64,000 nt of DNA from Flavobacterium sp. WV_118_3 (GTDB lineage: Bacteria > Bacteroidota > Bacteroidia > Flavobacteriales > Flavobacteriaceae), in assembly GCF_039778605.1 (NCBI RefSeq), contig NZ_CP156060.1:992001-1056000 (forward strand), given 5' to 3'. Made by a program: the position numbers and the translations under genes. The notes beneath the pieces are model-generated. The model did no database searches. It was not told the origin of the DNA and was given only the letters and a program-made list of their open reading frames with translations. This document shows positions 1 through 8,033 of the stretch, piece after piece. The first letter of the stretch is position 1. Every line of letters begins with the position of its first letter.

Positions 1-103
1 TTTGGATAATCGGTACCGTGTCGTTTAAATTCGGATAACCGGCGGTAAAATATAAAGAAAGGATTTTTTTGTCTTCCTGTAGTTTTTGTGTGATGCGATT
101 CAT
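1..103 (-). CDS. trpA: Tryptophan synthase alpha chain, N-terminal part
   Basis: Only the first 34 codons lie in the window; the gene runs off the left edge. The minus-strand ATG at 103 opens MNRITQKLQEDKKILSLYFT followed by AGYPN, the conserved TrpA beginning. TrpA cleaves indole-glycerol phosphate to indole, which is channelled to TrpB. It starts 18 bases after the trpB stop, so it is the last visible gene of the trp operon. Confidence 0.9.
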   Translation of the reverse strand, partial: MNRITQKLQEDKKILSLYFTAGYPNLNDTVPIIQ

Positions 104-121
104 AATCTAATGTATTACAAT

Positions 122-1309
122 TTAAAATCCGAAATAGGAGGTATAGGTGTTTAAGTCTTTATCGCCACGACCGGAAAGGTTGATCACAACAATATCGTCG
201 GCTCCAAAGGAACGCTGATTCAGTACGGCTAAGGCGTGGGCGCTTTCGATCGCCGGAATAATCCCTTCGGTTTTACAAAGTTCCAATCCGGCTTGCATGG
301 CTTCATTATCGGTAGCCGCAGCAAATTCGGCGCGACCACTGGTAAACAAATGCGCGTGTAACGGACCTACACCGGGATAGTCCAATCCGGCCGAAATAGA
401 ATAGGGTTCGGTAATCTGACCGTCTTCCGATTGCATTAATAGGGTTTTGCTTCCGTGGATGATACCGGTTTTACCTAAAGCTGAAGTCGCGGCACTTTCT
501 CCGGAATCAATTCCCTTTCCGGCGGCTTCCACAGCGATGAGTTGTACACTGGCATCATCCAGAAAATGATAAAAAGCACCAGCCGCATTACTACCACCTC
601 CTACGCAGGCAATCACATAATCGGGGTTTTTACGCCCTTCTTTTTCAAATAATTGGGTTTGAATTTCGGCTGAAATAACACTTTGAAAACGGGCAACCAT
701 ATCCGGATACGGATGCGGGCCAACCACCGAACCGATAATATAATAGGTATCTACGGGATTGTTAATCCAGTCGCGGATGGCTTCATTCGTGGCATCTTTT
801 AGTGTTTTCGAACCGGAAGTGGCCGGGCGTACTTCGGCACCAAGCATTTTCATCCGGGCTACATTTGGCGCCTGCCGCTGGATGTCAATTTCACCCATAT
901 AAACAATACATTCCAGTCCCATTAAGGCGCAAACCGTAGCGGTGGCAACGCCATGCTGACCAGCGCCGGTTTCGGCAATGATGCGTTTTTTACCCAGTCG
1001 TTTGGCTAATAAAACCTGTCCGATAGTGTTATTGATTTTATGCGCGCCCGTATGGCAAAGATCTTCGCGTTTCAGATAGATCCGGGTGTTGTACTTTTTC
1101 GAAAGTCGTTCGGCAAAATAGAGTGGTGTAGGACGACCTACATAATCGGTTAATAATGCATGGAATTCCGATTGAAATGCAGGTTCTTCCATGATGGCTA
1201 AATAGCGTTGCCGCAGTTCTTCTACATTCGGATAGAGCATTTCCGGGATAAATGCTCCACCGAATTCACCATAATAACCTTGTTCGTTTGCGTGATAGGT
1301 TGTATTCAT
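122..1309 (-). CDS. trpB: Tryptophan synthase beta chain
   Basis: PLP enzyme that condenses indole with serine to give tryptophan; it works as an alpha2-beta2 complex with TrpA in the cytoplasm. The 395-residue length is normal. The HTGAHKINN motif places the PLP-binding lysine at K91, and the phosphate-binding loop GGGSNAAG is at 237-244. It follows trpF with a single base between stop and start, so the two are translationally linked. Expression should follow the trp attenuator upstream of trpE. Confidence 0.97.
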   Translation of the reverse strand: MNTTYHANEQGYYGEFGGAFIPEMLYPNVEELRQRYLAIMEEPAFQSEFHALLTDYVGRPTPLYFAERLSKKYNTRIYLKREDLCHTGAHKINNTIGQVLLAKRLGKKRIIAETGAGQHGVATATVCALMGLECIVYMGEIDIQRQAPNVARMKMLGAEVRPATSGSKTLKDATNEAIRDWINNPVDTYYIIGSVVGPHPYPDMVARFQSVISAEIQTQLFEKEGRKNPDYVIACVGGGSNAAGAFYHFLDDASVQLIAVEAAGKGIDSGESAATSALGKTGIIHGSKTLLMQSEDGQITEPYSISAGLDYPGVGPLHAHLFTSGRAEFAAATDNEAMQAGLELCKTEGIIPAIESAHALAVLNQRSFGADDIVVINLSGRGDKDLNTYTSYFGF

Positions 1310-1310
1310 T

Positions 1311-1934
1311 TTAATCGTTTTTTATCGTTAAAAGTGCCTGTTTACATAGCGTTATGTCTTTTAGACCGGGTGCTGTTTCAAATTTGCTGTTAATGTCTAT
1401 GGCGTAGGGTTTTAGTCCTGTTGTTGGTATTGTGTTGATGTGATCAATAGCAATTCCACCGCTTAAAAAATAGGGTTTTGCAGACGGATAGTTTTCTAAA
1501 ATTTTCCAGTCAAAAGGGAAACCGTTTCCGCCGGGTAATTTTCCTTTGGTGTCGAACAGGTAATAATCACAAACGGTTTCATAATCCTCGAGTTTTCGGA
1601 AATCGAAAGTGGTGTCGATCGAAAAAGTCTTGATGATTTCCACATCTGACGCATTTCGAATGGCGGTACATAATTCGGGTGTTTCCGATCCGTGTAATTG
1701 TACGGCTTGTAATTCGTAGCGTTCTATAGTTTCCAAAATCGTCGTTAGATTGGCGTCGACAAAAACACCGGTTTTTTGAATTGTTTTTGGAATTTCAGGG
1801 AGTATATTGTCACAAAATCGAGTGGATTCTTTATAGAAAATAAAGCCCATATAGTCCGGTTGTAAGGCGGCTATTGCGGTAATATTTTCCGGATATTTTA
1901 GTCCACATATTTTAAGTAAAAATGATTTTTTCAT
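1311..1934 (-). CDS. trpF: Phosphoribosylanthranilate isomerase
   Basis: Converts N-(5-phosphoribosyl)anthranilate to the ribulose form, the third step of tryptophan synthesis. The 207-residue (beta/alpha)8 barrel shows the N-terminal KICGLK with the catalytic cysteine, VQLHGSE in the middle and the phosphate-binding LSGGI near the C-terminus. It is a stand-alone protein, not fused to TrpC as in enterics. It sits two bases after trpC and one base before trpB. Confidence 0.95.
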   Translation of the reverse strand: MKKSFLLKICGLKYPENITAIAALQPDYMGFIFYKESTRFCDNILPEIPKTIQKTGVFVDANLTTILETIERYELQAVQLHGSETPELCTAIRNASDVEIIKTFSIDTTFDFRKLEDYETVCDYYLFDTKGKLPGGNGFPFDWKILENYPSAKPYFLSGGIAIDHINTIPTTGLKPYAIDINSKFETAPGLKDITLCKQALLTIKND

Positions 1935-1936
1935 GA

Positions 1937-2722
1937 CTATTCAGCTAACTGATTTATAAAATTTTTAATGCTATTACCTAAATAATTACTTTTCATAAAA
2001 TTTTCCCCAATCAGAAAGCCTTGATAACCATAATTGCGAAGGTCTTTCACGGCTGTTGCCGTACTGATTCCGCTTTCTGAAATCTTTACAAAATCATCCG
2101 GAATCTGATCGGCTAGTGTCTTACTGTAATCGAGATTTACTTCAAACGTTTTCAGGTTTCGATTGTTAACGCCAATCATATTCAAACTTGGCATCAGACT
2201 TTTTTCTAGTTCCGCTTCGTTGTGAACTTCCAACAGTACTTCCAAACCAATCTGTTGGGCGAATTCGGATAGCGTTTTGATTTCCACACGCGATAAAACG
2301 GCCGCAATTAATAGGATAACATCGGCGCCGTAGGCTTTGGCTTCCAGAATCTGATAGGTGTCGATAATAAACTCTTTTCGCAATAACGGAAGGCTAACCG
2401 AGGCTCTTGCGAGTACCAAATCGTCCAGAGAACCGCCAAAATATTTCCCATCGGTTAGTACCGAAATACCACTGGCTCCGGCTATTTCGTAGCTTCTTAC
2501 GACATCTTCCACGGAATAACTGGTATTGATCACTGCTTTTGACGGAGAACGACGTTTGTGTTCGGCGATAATTCCCGTCGGACTATTTTTCAGATTTTGA
2601 CTTAAAGAATAAACTTTGCGGTCGAACAAAACCGAAGCTTTGAGCTGGGTTTCAGGAATAAGGCTCTTTTTTAAAGTAACTTCTTTGTGCTTGTCGGCTA
2701 TAATTTGATCTAGAATGTGCAT
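1937..2722 (-). CDS. trpC: Indole-3-glycerol phosphate synthase
   Basis: Ring-closing decarboxylase producing indole-3-glycerol phosphate. The 261-residue length fits a monofunctional TrpC. Visible family signatures are EHKRRSPSK (substrate-phosphate and catalytic lysine region), LRKEFI, LLEVHNE, GVNNRNL and the C-terminal SESGI and GFLIGE loops. One base separates it from trpD and two from trpF. Confidence 0.96.
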   Translation of the reverse strand: MHILDQIIADKHKEVTLKKSLIPETQLKASVLFDRKVYSLSQNLKNSPTGIIAEHKRRSPSKAVINTSYSVEDVVRSYEIAGASGISVLTDGKYFGGSLDDLVLARASVSLPLLRKEFIIDTYQILEAKAYGADVILLIAAVLSRVEIKTLSEFAQQIGLEVLLEVHNEAELEKSLMPSLNMIGVNNRNLKTFEVNLDYSKTLADQIPDDFVKISESGISTATAVKDLRNYGYQGFLIGENFMKSNYLGNSIKNFINQLAE

Positions 2723-2723
2723 C

Positions 2724-3719
2724 TTAACGGGAACTTAATTGTTGTAATTTGTTTAATTTTTCAAGAGCTTTACCGGATTGTAAACTTTCGACAGCCATAG
2801 TAAATCCATCCGATATCGAAATCGGATTTACCGTAGCAAGCGCGATCGCGGCATTAGCACAAACCACATTGTTTTGCGCTTCGGTTCCTTTTCCGGAAAT
2901 AATGTCCAGAAAAAGTTGTGCCGATTCCGTTACGGTTGTTCCGCCTTTTATCGCATCAGGATCCAGACGATTCACGTTAAAATCGTTGGGTTTTAGTATT
3001 TGTTCACTGCGATTGGAAATCAGTTTGGTATTCCCCGTTAGGGATACTTCATCATAACCGTCGAGGCTGTTTAAAATGGTAAAATTGATCGGCGTATTCT
3101 GATATAAATAGGCATACATTCGGGCGAGTTCCAGATTAAAAACACCAACCATCTGGTTTTTAGGAAACGATGGATTTACCATGGGGCCCAACATATTAAA
3201 AAAAGTTTTTACAGCCAGTTCCTTTCGGATGCCACCAACATTTTTCATCGCCGGATGGAATAGCGGCGCATGTAAAATACAGATATTGGCTTCTTCGAGA
3301 CATTGTTGTAAAAACCCGGTATCGCTACTAAAACGGATTCCCAGATTTTCCATGACATTACTGGAACCGGATATGGATGAAACGCCATAGTTTCCGTGTT
3401 TTGCCACTTTTGTTCCGGAACCGGCCACAATAAAAGAAGCCAGGGTCGATATATTAAAAGTGTCTTTTCCGTCGCCGCCCGTTCCACACAGATCAATGGT
3501 ATTGTAAGCCGATAAATCAACCGGGATGCAAAGATTTAATAAAGCATCCCGAAATCCGGCCAGTTCATCGATGGTAATATTTCGCATCATATAGACGGTT
3601 AAAAAGCTGGCGATCTGACTTGGATTGTACGCGCCGTTGGAAATATTCACCAGAACATCCCGGGCTTCTTCACGGCTCAGCACTTCCTGATTGATCAGTC
3701 TGTTTAATATTGTTTTCAT
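2724..3719 (-). CDS. trpD: Anthranilate phosphoribosyltransferase
   Basis: Transfers phosphoribosyl from PRPP to anthranilate, the second committed step. The 331 residues include the glycine-rich PRPP loop GTGGDGKDTFNIST (about residue 80) and KHGNYGVSS, both hallmarks of the family. It is not fused to the amidotransferase TrpG, which is a separate gene 83 bases upstream. That gap is the widest in the operon; I see no clear promoter or terminator in it. Confidence 0.96.
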   Translation of the reverse strand: MKTILNRLINQEVLSREEARDVLVNISNGAYNPSQIASFLTVYMMRNITIDELAGFRDALLNLCIPVDLSAYNTIDLCGTGGDGKDTFNISTLASFIVAGSGTKVAKHGNYGVSSISGSSNVMENLGIRFSSDTGFLQQCLEEANICILHAPLFHPAMKNVGGIRKELAVKTFFNMLGPMVNPSFPKNQMVGVFNLELARMYAYLYQNTPINFTILNSLDGYDEVSLTGNTKLISNRSEQILKPNDFNVNRLDPDAIKGGTTVTESAQLFLDIISGKGTEAQNNVVCANAAIALATVNPISISDGFTMAVESLQSGKALEKLNKLQQLSSR

Positions 3720-3802
3720 GATTTTTAGATATAATAAGGGCTGTATCTTAAAGCGAATAAGCTCCAGACAGTGTTAGTAATAGAATGATATGTTAGTGTT
3801 TT

Positions 3803-4372
3803 TTAGCTGTTTAACCAGTTTTGGAGGATGTTTTTCCCGTCTGGTGTCAGTACGCTTTCCGGATGGTATTGTACGCCTTTAACATCAAATGTTTTATGGC
3901 GGAGAGACATAATCTGGCCGTTATCGTCTACCGAAGTGATTTCCAGTTCGGCCGGAAAATTATCAGGGTTGATCACCCACGAATGATAACGTCCTACTTG
4001 TATGTTTTTGTTTAATCCGTTAAATAATGGCTCATCTTCAACAGTGATGGTAACCGGTGTTGCGACTCCGTGGTATACTTTTTCAAGGTTGATCAAGTTT
4101 CCACCAAATACCTCGCCAATAGCCTGTTGACCCAGACATACACCCAAAATACTTTTAGTAGCGGCATAGGCTCGGATGACTTCTTTTAGTAAGCCGGCTT
4201 CGTCCGGAATCCCGGGACCAGGCGACAATACGATTTTGTCGAAGTCTTTCAGTTCGTCGATCAGAAATTCATCATTACGGAAAACCGTTACGGCACAGTC
4301 GAGATCTTCCAGATAATGAACCAGATTATAGGTAAAACTGTCGTAATTGTCTATGATTACTATCTTTTTCAT
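3803..4372 (-). CDS. trpG: Anthranilate synthase component II (glutamine amidotransferase)
   Basis: Class I glutamine amidotransferase that supplies ammonia to TrpE. The 189-residue protein has the oxyanion motif SPGPGIP, the nucleophile in GVCLGQQ (C79), and the catalytic His-Glu pair in QYHPES near the C-terminus. It lies 42 bases after trpE in the same orientation, so it is most likely TrpG. A shared role with aminodeoxychorismate synthase (PabA) cannot be excluded, as many bacteria use one subunit for both. Confidence 0.94.
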   Translation of the reverse strand: MKKIVIIDNYDSFTYNLVHYLEDLDCAVTVFRNDEFLIDELKDFDKIVLSPGPGIPDEAGLLKEVIRAYAATKSILGVCLGQQAIGEVFGGNLINLEKVYHGVATPVTITVEDEPLFNGLNKNIQVGRYHSWVINPDNFPAELEITSVDDNGQIMSLRHKTFDVKGVQYHPESVLTPDGKNILQNWLNS

Positions 4373-4414
4373 CGGATGCTTTATTTTGGGTTCTGTTTTA
4401 ATTTTTATTTCAGG

Positions 4415-5815
4415 TTAAATAGTAGAGGCTAATTCCAATGCCTTGGTAAGGGCGCCCAGTTTGTTGTAAACCTCCTGCATTTCGTTTTCTTCGGACGAAT
4501 CGGATACAATTCCGGCTCCGGCCTGATAATGTAATTGATGATTTTTACTTAAAAAGGTACGGATCATAATTGCGTGATTAAAGTTACCGTCAAAATCCAT
4601 AAATCCAATAGCACCACCGTAAAAATTCCTTGACGTGTTTTCAATGCTTTCAATGAGCTGCATGGCTTTATGCTTGGGCGCACCGCTCAAAGTACCCGCT
4701 GGAAAGGTCGCAGCTACGGTCTGCATTGTCGTAGTTTTGTCGTGTAATTTCCCTGTAACTTTGGAAACCAGATGGATAACATGGGAGAAAAATTGCACTT
4801 CGCGGTATTTTTCGACCTGTACATCACGACCGTTTCGACTTAAATCGTTTCGCGCCAGATCGACTAGCATCACATGTTCGCTGTTTTCTTTTGGATCTTC
4901 CGATAATTGTCGGGCCAGTATACTATCCGTTTCGTCGTTTCCGGTTCGCTTAAATGTTCCGGCTATCGGATGGATTTCGGCTTTCCGGTTGTGTACAACC
5001 AATTGTGCTTCCGGTGATGATCCCATGATTTTAAAATCCCCATAATCGAAAAAGAACAGATAAGGGGATGGATTGATACTGCGTAAAGCACGGTAAACGT
5101 TAAATTCATCCCCTTTAAAAGCCTGAGAAAAACGACGGGATAATACGAGTTGAAAAACATCGCCTCGGTAACAGTGTTGTTTGGCGAGCGTGACCTGTTG
5201 TTTAAATTCAGCATCGGTCAGGTTCGACAGTACATCACCTTCGGTATCAAAAGCATAACTGGCAAAATTTTTAGCAAACAGTAATTGTTCAATTTCTGAA
5301 ATATTGTTCTGATTGTCGACACTATGGCTAAAAATGTACGCTTCATTTTTAAAGTGATTGATCGCAATAATGTTTTGATATACCGCATAATACAGATCCG
5401 GAATATGCAGATCTCCCTGTTTTTTGGTTAGGGTCAGTTTTTCAAAATAACGTACGGCATCATAGGAAATATAACCGAACAAACCGTTGTTGATAAACTT
5501 AAATCCGTGGTTTTCCGATTCAAAACGGGCTGCAAAATCCTGTACCGCGGTGATGACATCTATTGGATGGATAATAGCATTTTGATTTACAGTACCATCG
5601 GGAAAACTTTGTACGATCGTTTCATTTTCCACTTTAATACTGGCAATCGGATTGCAGCAGATATACGAAAAACTATTGTTATTAGCCTGATAATCACTAC
5701 TTTCCAGTAGGAGGCTATTCGGAAATTTATCGCGGATTTTCAGGTAAATGCTTACCGGTGTAATCGTGTCGGCAAGGATTTGTTTGTATTGGGTATGTAG
5801 GTGATATTTTTTCAT
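4415..5815 (-). CDS. trpE: Anthranilate synthase component I
   Basis: Makes anthranilate from chorismate with ammonia from TrpG; first enzyme of the pathway. The 466 residues contain the N-terminal LLESSD (the usual feedback-binding region) and the C-terminal chorismate-binding signatures PSPYLFFFDYGD, GSSPEAQL, PIAGTFKRTG, LVDLARND and AGAGIV. The start lies 23 bases past the attenuator stem. It heads the structural genes of the trp operon and is controlled by the Trp-codon leader upstream. Confidence 0.96.
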   Translation of the reverse strand: MKKYHLHTQYKQILADTITPVSIYLKIRDKFPNSLLLESSDYQANNNSFSYICCNPIASIKVENETIVQSFPDGTVNQNAIIHPIDVITAVQDFAARFESENHGFKFINNGLFGYISYDAVRYFEKLTLTKKQGDLHIPDLYYAVYQNIIAINHFKNEAYIFSHSVDNQNNISEIEQLLFAKNFASYAFDTEGDVLSNLTDAEFKQQVTLAKQHCYRGDVFQLVLSRRFSQAFKGDEFNVYRALRSINPSPYLFFFDYGDFKIMGSSPEAQLVVHNRKAEIHPIAGTFKRTGNDETDSILARQLSEDPKENSEHVMLVDLARNDLSRNGRDVQVEKYREVQFFSHVIHLVSKVTGKLHDKTTTMQTVAATFPAGTLSGAPKHKAMQLIESIENTSRNFYGGAIGFMDFDGNFNHAIMIRTFLSKNHQLHYQAGAGIVSDSSEENEMQEVYNKLGALTKALELASTI

Positions 5816-5837
5816 AGTAACGAAATTTTAATGCAAC

Positions 5838-5867
5838 AAAAAAGGCCTGTCGTGATGACAGGCCTTT
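5838..5867 (-). terminator. trp attenuator terminator
   Basis: On the minus strand an 11-bp perfect stem (AAAGGCCTGTC / GACAGGCCTTT, loop of 5) is followed by T-rich sequence, directly between the leader peptide and trpE. A terminator here makes sense only as an attenuator. An AU-rich stem-loop (about 5867-5896) sits just before it; I could not derive a strong competing antiterminator by eye. Confidence 0.88.
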
Positions 5868-5907
5868 ATCTATTTTTGATTTTAAAAATACAGATAGGAG
5901 GTATCGC

Positions 5908-5964
5908 TCACGATGTTCGACGTAAGGAATTCCACCACCAAGTATTGTTATAAAATGTGTTCAT
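5908..5964 (-). CDS. trpL: trp operon leader peptide with three tandem Trp codons
   Basis: An 18-codon ORF, MNTFYNNTWWWNSLRRTS, starts 18 bases after the end of the promoter -7 box and ends 41 bases before the terminator stem. TGG TGG TGG in a row is extremely unlikely by chance in so short an ORF. By analogy with known trp leaders, ribosomes stall on the Trp codons when charged tRNA-Trp is scarce and this prevents the downstream terminator from forming. Confidence 0.9.
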   Translation of the reverse strand: MNTFYNNTWWWNSLRRTS

Positions 5965-5981
5965 TGTTCTGAATTATGTTA

Positions 5982-6013
5982 CAAAGGTATAAAAATGATT
6001 TTCAATTAAACAA
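5982..6013 (-). promoter_or_regulatory. Promoter of the trp operon
   Basis: On the minus strand TTG (6013-6011) and TACCTTTG (5989-5982) are separated by 21 bases, matching the Bacteroidota sigma-A consensus TTG / TAnnTTTG. Transcription would start just upstream of the leader peptide. Confidence 0.8.
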
Positions 6014-6058
6014 GCCTTTTGGCGAAAAAAAATAGAAAATATTTTTTAAGGTGTTGTT

Positions 6059-7363
6059 TTATAGTTGTTTAGGGGTGTTTTTTGTTTCGGATAAAGGCTT
6101 TCCTTTTAAACGGAGATAAAATTGATGCTTCGGACTACCGATGATTTGTGCCGAATAAATTCCGGTATGCCCGGAAAACAGATAAGCCGTTACACAGGCA
6201 ATTGCAATATAAATTCCGCTTTCGACTCCAAAAAGTTCAATTCCCATTAGCGTACAGGCGATAGGCGTGTTGGTGGCACCCGAAAAAACCGCAACAAATC
6301 CCATTCCGGCCAGTAAAGCCATAGGCAACGGAACAAACCAGAATAGTGCATTTCCTAAAGTGGCTCCGATAAAAAATAACGGGGTTACTTCACCGCCTTT
6401 AAAACCAGCACCAAGCGTAAACGCGGTAAACAGCAGTTTTAGAATAAAGTCATATGAGGCTAAATTGGAGTCAAAAGCAGCTTGAATAGTTGGTATTCCC
6501 AAACCGATATATTGCGTTGTGCCAATAGTATATACTGCCAATGCTATCACAATACCACCAACAAAAGGGCGCAAAGGCGGAAATTGGATGCGGACTTTAA
6601 ACTGATGGCTCCAAAAATGCGTGGTTTTAGAAAAGAGAAGGGCCGTAAGACCAAAGATAATTCCTGTGAATACAGTCCAGGCCAAGGTTTGCGGACGCAG
6701 TTCCGGGACATAGGGAATAGAATAGTGTGTATGGTTTACTTGCCAGGCCAGACAGGTATAATGTGCAATGGCGGCGACTAAAAATCCGGGTAAAATGGCT
6801 TCATATCGGATACGGCCTAAAATCATAACTTCCAATGCAAAAACCGCACCGGCCAATGGCGTTCCGAATACCGAAGCAAAACCGGCACTGATTCCCATGA
6901 TCAATATAATTTTACGGTCTTCTTTTTGAAGTCCGAACCAATGGGAAATACGATCGGCTATGGCACCGCCCATTTGTACGGCTGTTCCTTCGCGTCCGGC
7001 CGATCCGCCAAATAAATGGGTGAGTAACGTTCCGGCCAGGACCAACGGTATCATACGAAACGGAATCACTTTTTTGGGAGAATGGAATTCTTCAAGTAGT
7101 AAATTATTGCCTTTTACGACACTTTCGCCCCAATAATGATAGCTTAATCCAATGAGTAATCCGGCTAGCGGTAACAAGGCTATAATCCAGATATGCTGTT
7201 CGCGGTAATTCGTGACCCAATCGAGTGCCGTCAGGAAAAAAGCCGATAAGGAACCGGTAAGTACACCAATAATGATGGCTAATACCGACCAACGGATTAA
7301 AAATAAAAGCAGGGGAAGTTGCGGAAAGGCTGCAATGTGTCGTTTGAAAAAAGTGTTGTCCAT
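6059..7363 (-). CDS. CLC-family antiporter, probably fluoride/proton (CLC-F) type
   Basis: Polytopic CLC-fold membrane protein of about 434 residues without CBS domains. It shows GSAGREGTAVQMG with the gating glutamate, and FKGGEVTPLFFIGATLGN. The chloride-type GSGIP serine motif is not present; the equivalent stretch reads VVKGNNLLLEE. The GREGT variant and loss of the serine are, as I recall, features of the CLC-F fluoride exporters, and the fluoride riboswitch directly upstream supports this strongly. I chose the ATG at 7363 because it gives a usual short N-terminus; an in-frame ATG at 7384 would add seven residues. Likely role: pumping F- out of the cell in exchange for protons. Confidence 0.85.
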   Translation of the reverse strand: MDNTFFKRHIAAFPQLPLLLFLIRWSVLAIIIGVLTGSLSAFFLTALDWVTNYREQHIWIIALLPLAGLLIGLSYHYWGESVVKGNNLLLEEFHSPKKVIPFRMIPLVLAGTLLTHLFGGSAGREGTAVQMGGAIADRISHWFGLQKEDRKIILIMGISAGFASVFGTPLAGAVFALEVMILGRIRYEAILPGFLVAAIAHYTCLAWQVNHTHYSIPYVPELRPQTLAWTVFTGIIFGLTALLFSKTTHFWSHQFKVRIQFPPLRPFVGGIVIALAVYTIGTTQYIGLGIPTIQAAFDSNLASYDFILKLLFTAFTLGAGFKGGEVTPLFFIGATLGNALFWFVPLPMALLAGMGFVAVFSGATNTPIACTLMGIELFGVESGIYIAIACVTAYLFSGHTGIYSAQIIGSPKHQFYLRLKGKPLSETKNTPKQL

Positions 7364-7403
7364 AATTGTCTTGATTACATACATCTATACCGGCATAAGC
7401 CGT

Positions 7404-7458
7404 GTTACAGACGTCATCAGCTTTTTAAAGCGGTTCAAGGCAGACATCATTGCCGTAA
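7404..7458 (-). ncRNA. Fluoride riboswitch (crcB motif)
   Basis: The minus strand reads GGCAATGATGTCTGCC, then AACCGC, a short hairpin (TTTAAAAA) and GCTGATGACGTCTG. This matches the crcB aptamer layout: GGnrAUG stem, the AACCGC...GCUGAUG stem, and a pseudoknot, here GAUGUC pairing with GACGUC with one G-U wobble. The aptamer begins almost at the predicted transcription start. Downstream, CGGCTTATGCCG (7391-7402) can form a hairpin just before the ATG; there is no U-run, so control may be translational. Confidence 0.88.
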
Positions 7459-7466
7459 TTACGTTA

Positions 7467-7499
7467 CAAAGATAAAGATTAATTTTTATTGGATAGCAA
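7467..7499 (-). promoter_or_regulatory. Promoter of the fluoride-responsive CLC gene
   Basis: Minus-strand TATCTTTG (7474-7467) fits TAnnTTTG, with TTG at 7499-7497 about 22 bases further upstream. It places the transcription start within a few bases of the 5' end of the riboswitch. Confidence 0.72.
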
Positions 7500-7548
7500 A
7501 ACGGGGCAATTTTTGAAATAAAGCAGAAACCAATTTTGTGTTTTATTT

Positions 7549-7594
7549 CTGATAAAAAGAGAGTGAATAACTATATTTATTGTGTTTTTATCAG
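7549..7594. repeat. Spaced inverted repeat between the CLC and cys promoters
   Basis: CTGATAAAAA (7549-7558) and TTTTTATCAG (7585-7594) are perfect 10-base inverted arms separated by 26 bases. They lie between the two divergent promoters. They could be a regulator-binding site, or a weak terminator for neither gene; no function is assigned. Confidence 0.4.
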
Positions 7595-7655
7595 TTGTAA
7601 TTCGCCTTTGCAGGTTTCGGTTGCGAAAAATTAATTTTAAAAAATATTTTTTTAT

Positions 7656-7687
7656 TTGGTGAATATTTAAAAAATGTTATAAGTTTG
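7656..7687 (+). promoter_or_regulatory. Promoter of the sulfate assimilation operon
   Basis: TTG (7656-7658), 21 bases, then TAAGTTTG (7680-7687) match the Bacteroidota TTG / TAnnTTTG consensus. It is 14 bases before the first leader-peptide ATG. No other good -7 box was seen before cysH, so one transcript should pass both attenuators. Confidence 0.8.
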
Positions 7688-7701
7688 CAACATCAAAACA
7701 A

Positions 7702-7785
7702 ATGATTTCGATGACAAATTCGGTTTTATGTATGACGATGTGTATGTGCTGCTCAGATAATGAGGAGGGCTTTGCTATTCGTTAA
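7702..7785 (+). CDS. Cysteine/methionine-rich leader peptide 1 of the cys operon
   Basis: A 27-codon ORF (or 24 codons from the second ATG at 7711) with the core LCMTMCMCCSDNEEGF: four Cys and several Met codons clustered in the middle. It starts just after the promoter and ends 28 bases before a strong terminator. TGAGGAG at 7761-7767, inside the ORF right after the Cys codons, is complementary to CTCCTCA (7818-7824) in the 5' arm of that terminator. Translating ribosomes would cover it and let the terminator form; stalling on Cys codons would leave it free to act as antiterminator. The product itself probably has no function. Confidence 0.78.
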   Translation: MISMTNSVLCMTMCMCCSDNEEGFAIR

Positions 7786-7813
7786 TGTCAGTAAAACATT
7801 TTCAAATATCAGT

Positions 7814-7846
7814 AAAACTCCTCAAGCAATTGGGGAGTTTTTTTTT
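7814..7846 (+). terminator. First cys attenuator terminator
   Basis: AAAACTCCTC (7814-7823) pairs with GGGGAGTTTT (7832-7841), one G-T wobble, loop of 8, followed by an unbroken T-run to 7846. It lies between leader peptide 1 and leader peptide 2, far from any upstream full gene. TCAGTAAAAC occurs twice just before and into the stem (7788-7797 and 7809-7818). Confidence 0.88.
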
Positions 7847-7897
7847 GATCCCAATCCAAATAAAAAAATAAAACTTACAGAAATAATTCAGATAAAA

Positions 7898-8005
7898 ATG
7901 ACCAAAGCAACAACCCATATTACTAAAAAAACAATAGCTGCAGTTTGTATGATGATGATGTGTTGTTGTATGCGAAACTTCGCAAGAGGCCTTCTGTCGT
8001 ATTAG
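7898..8005 (+). CDS. Cysteine/methionine-rich leader peptide 2 of the cys operon
   Basis: A 35-codon ORF whose core reads AAVCMMMMCCCMRNFARGLL: one Cys, four consecutive Met, three consecutive Cys and another Met. A hairpin TGCGAA/TTCGCA (7971-7984) lies right after the Cys codons. CAAGAGGC (7983-7990) is a perfect 8-base complement of GCCTCTTG (8036-8043), the 5' arm of the next terminator. This is the layout of a ribosome-mediated attenuator: stalling at the Cys/Met codons opens the hairpin and frees the antiterminator arm. No -7 box was seen between the first terminator and this ORF. Confidence 0.82.
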   Translation: MTKATTHITKKTIAAVCMMMMCCCMRNFARGLLSY

Positions 8006-8033
8006 TTGCTGTAAGATAATAGTACCTGTTGAT

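Noticed and set aside
5867..5896. AU-rich stem-loop as the trp antiterminator
   Set aside because: It shares at most one base with the terminator stem, so the two do not exclude each other; noted but not called as the antiterminator.
7760..8005. 81-residue plus-strand ORF across terminator 1
   Set aside because: Its upstream start would read through the first terminator in another frame; only the part from the ATG at 7898 has the layout of a leader peptide.
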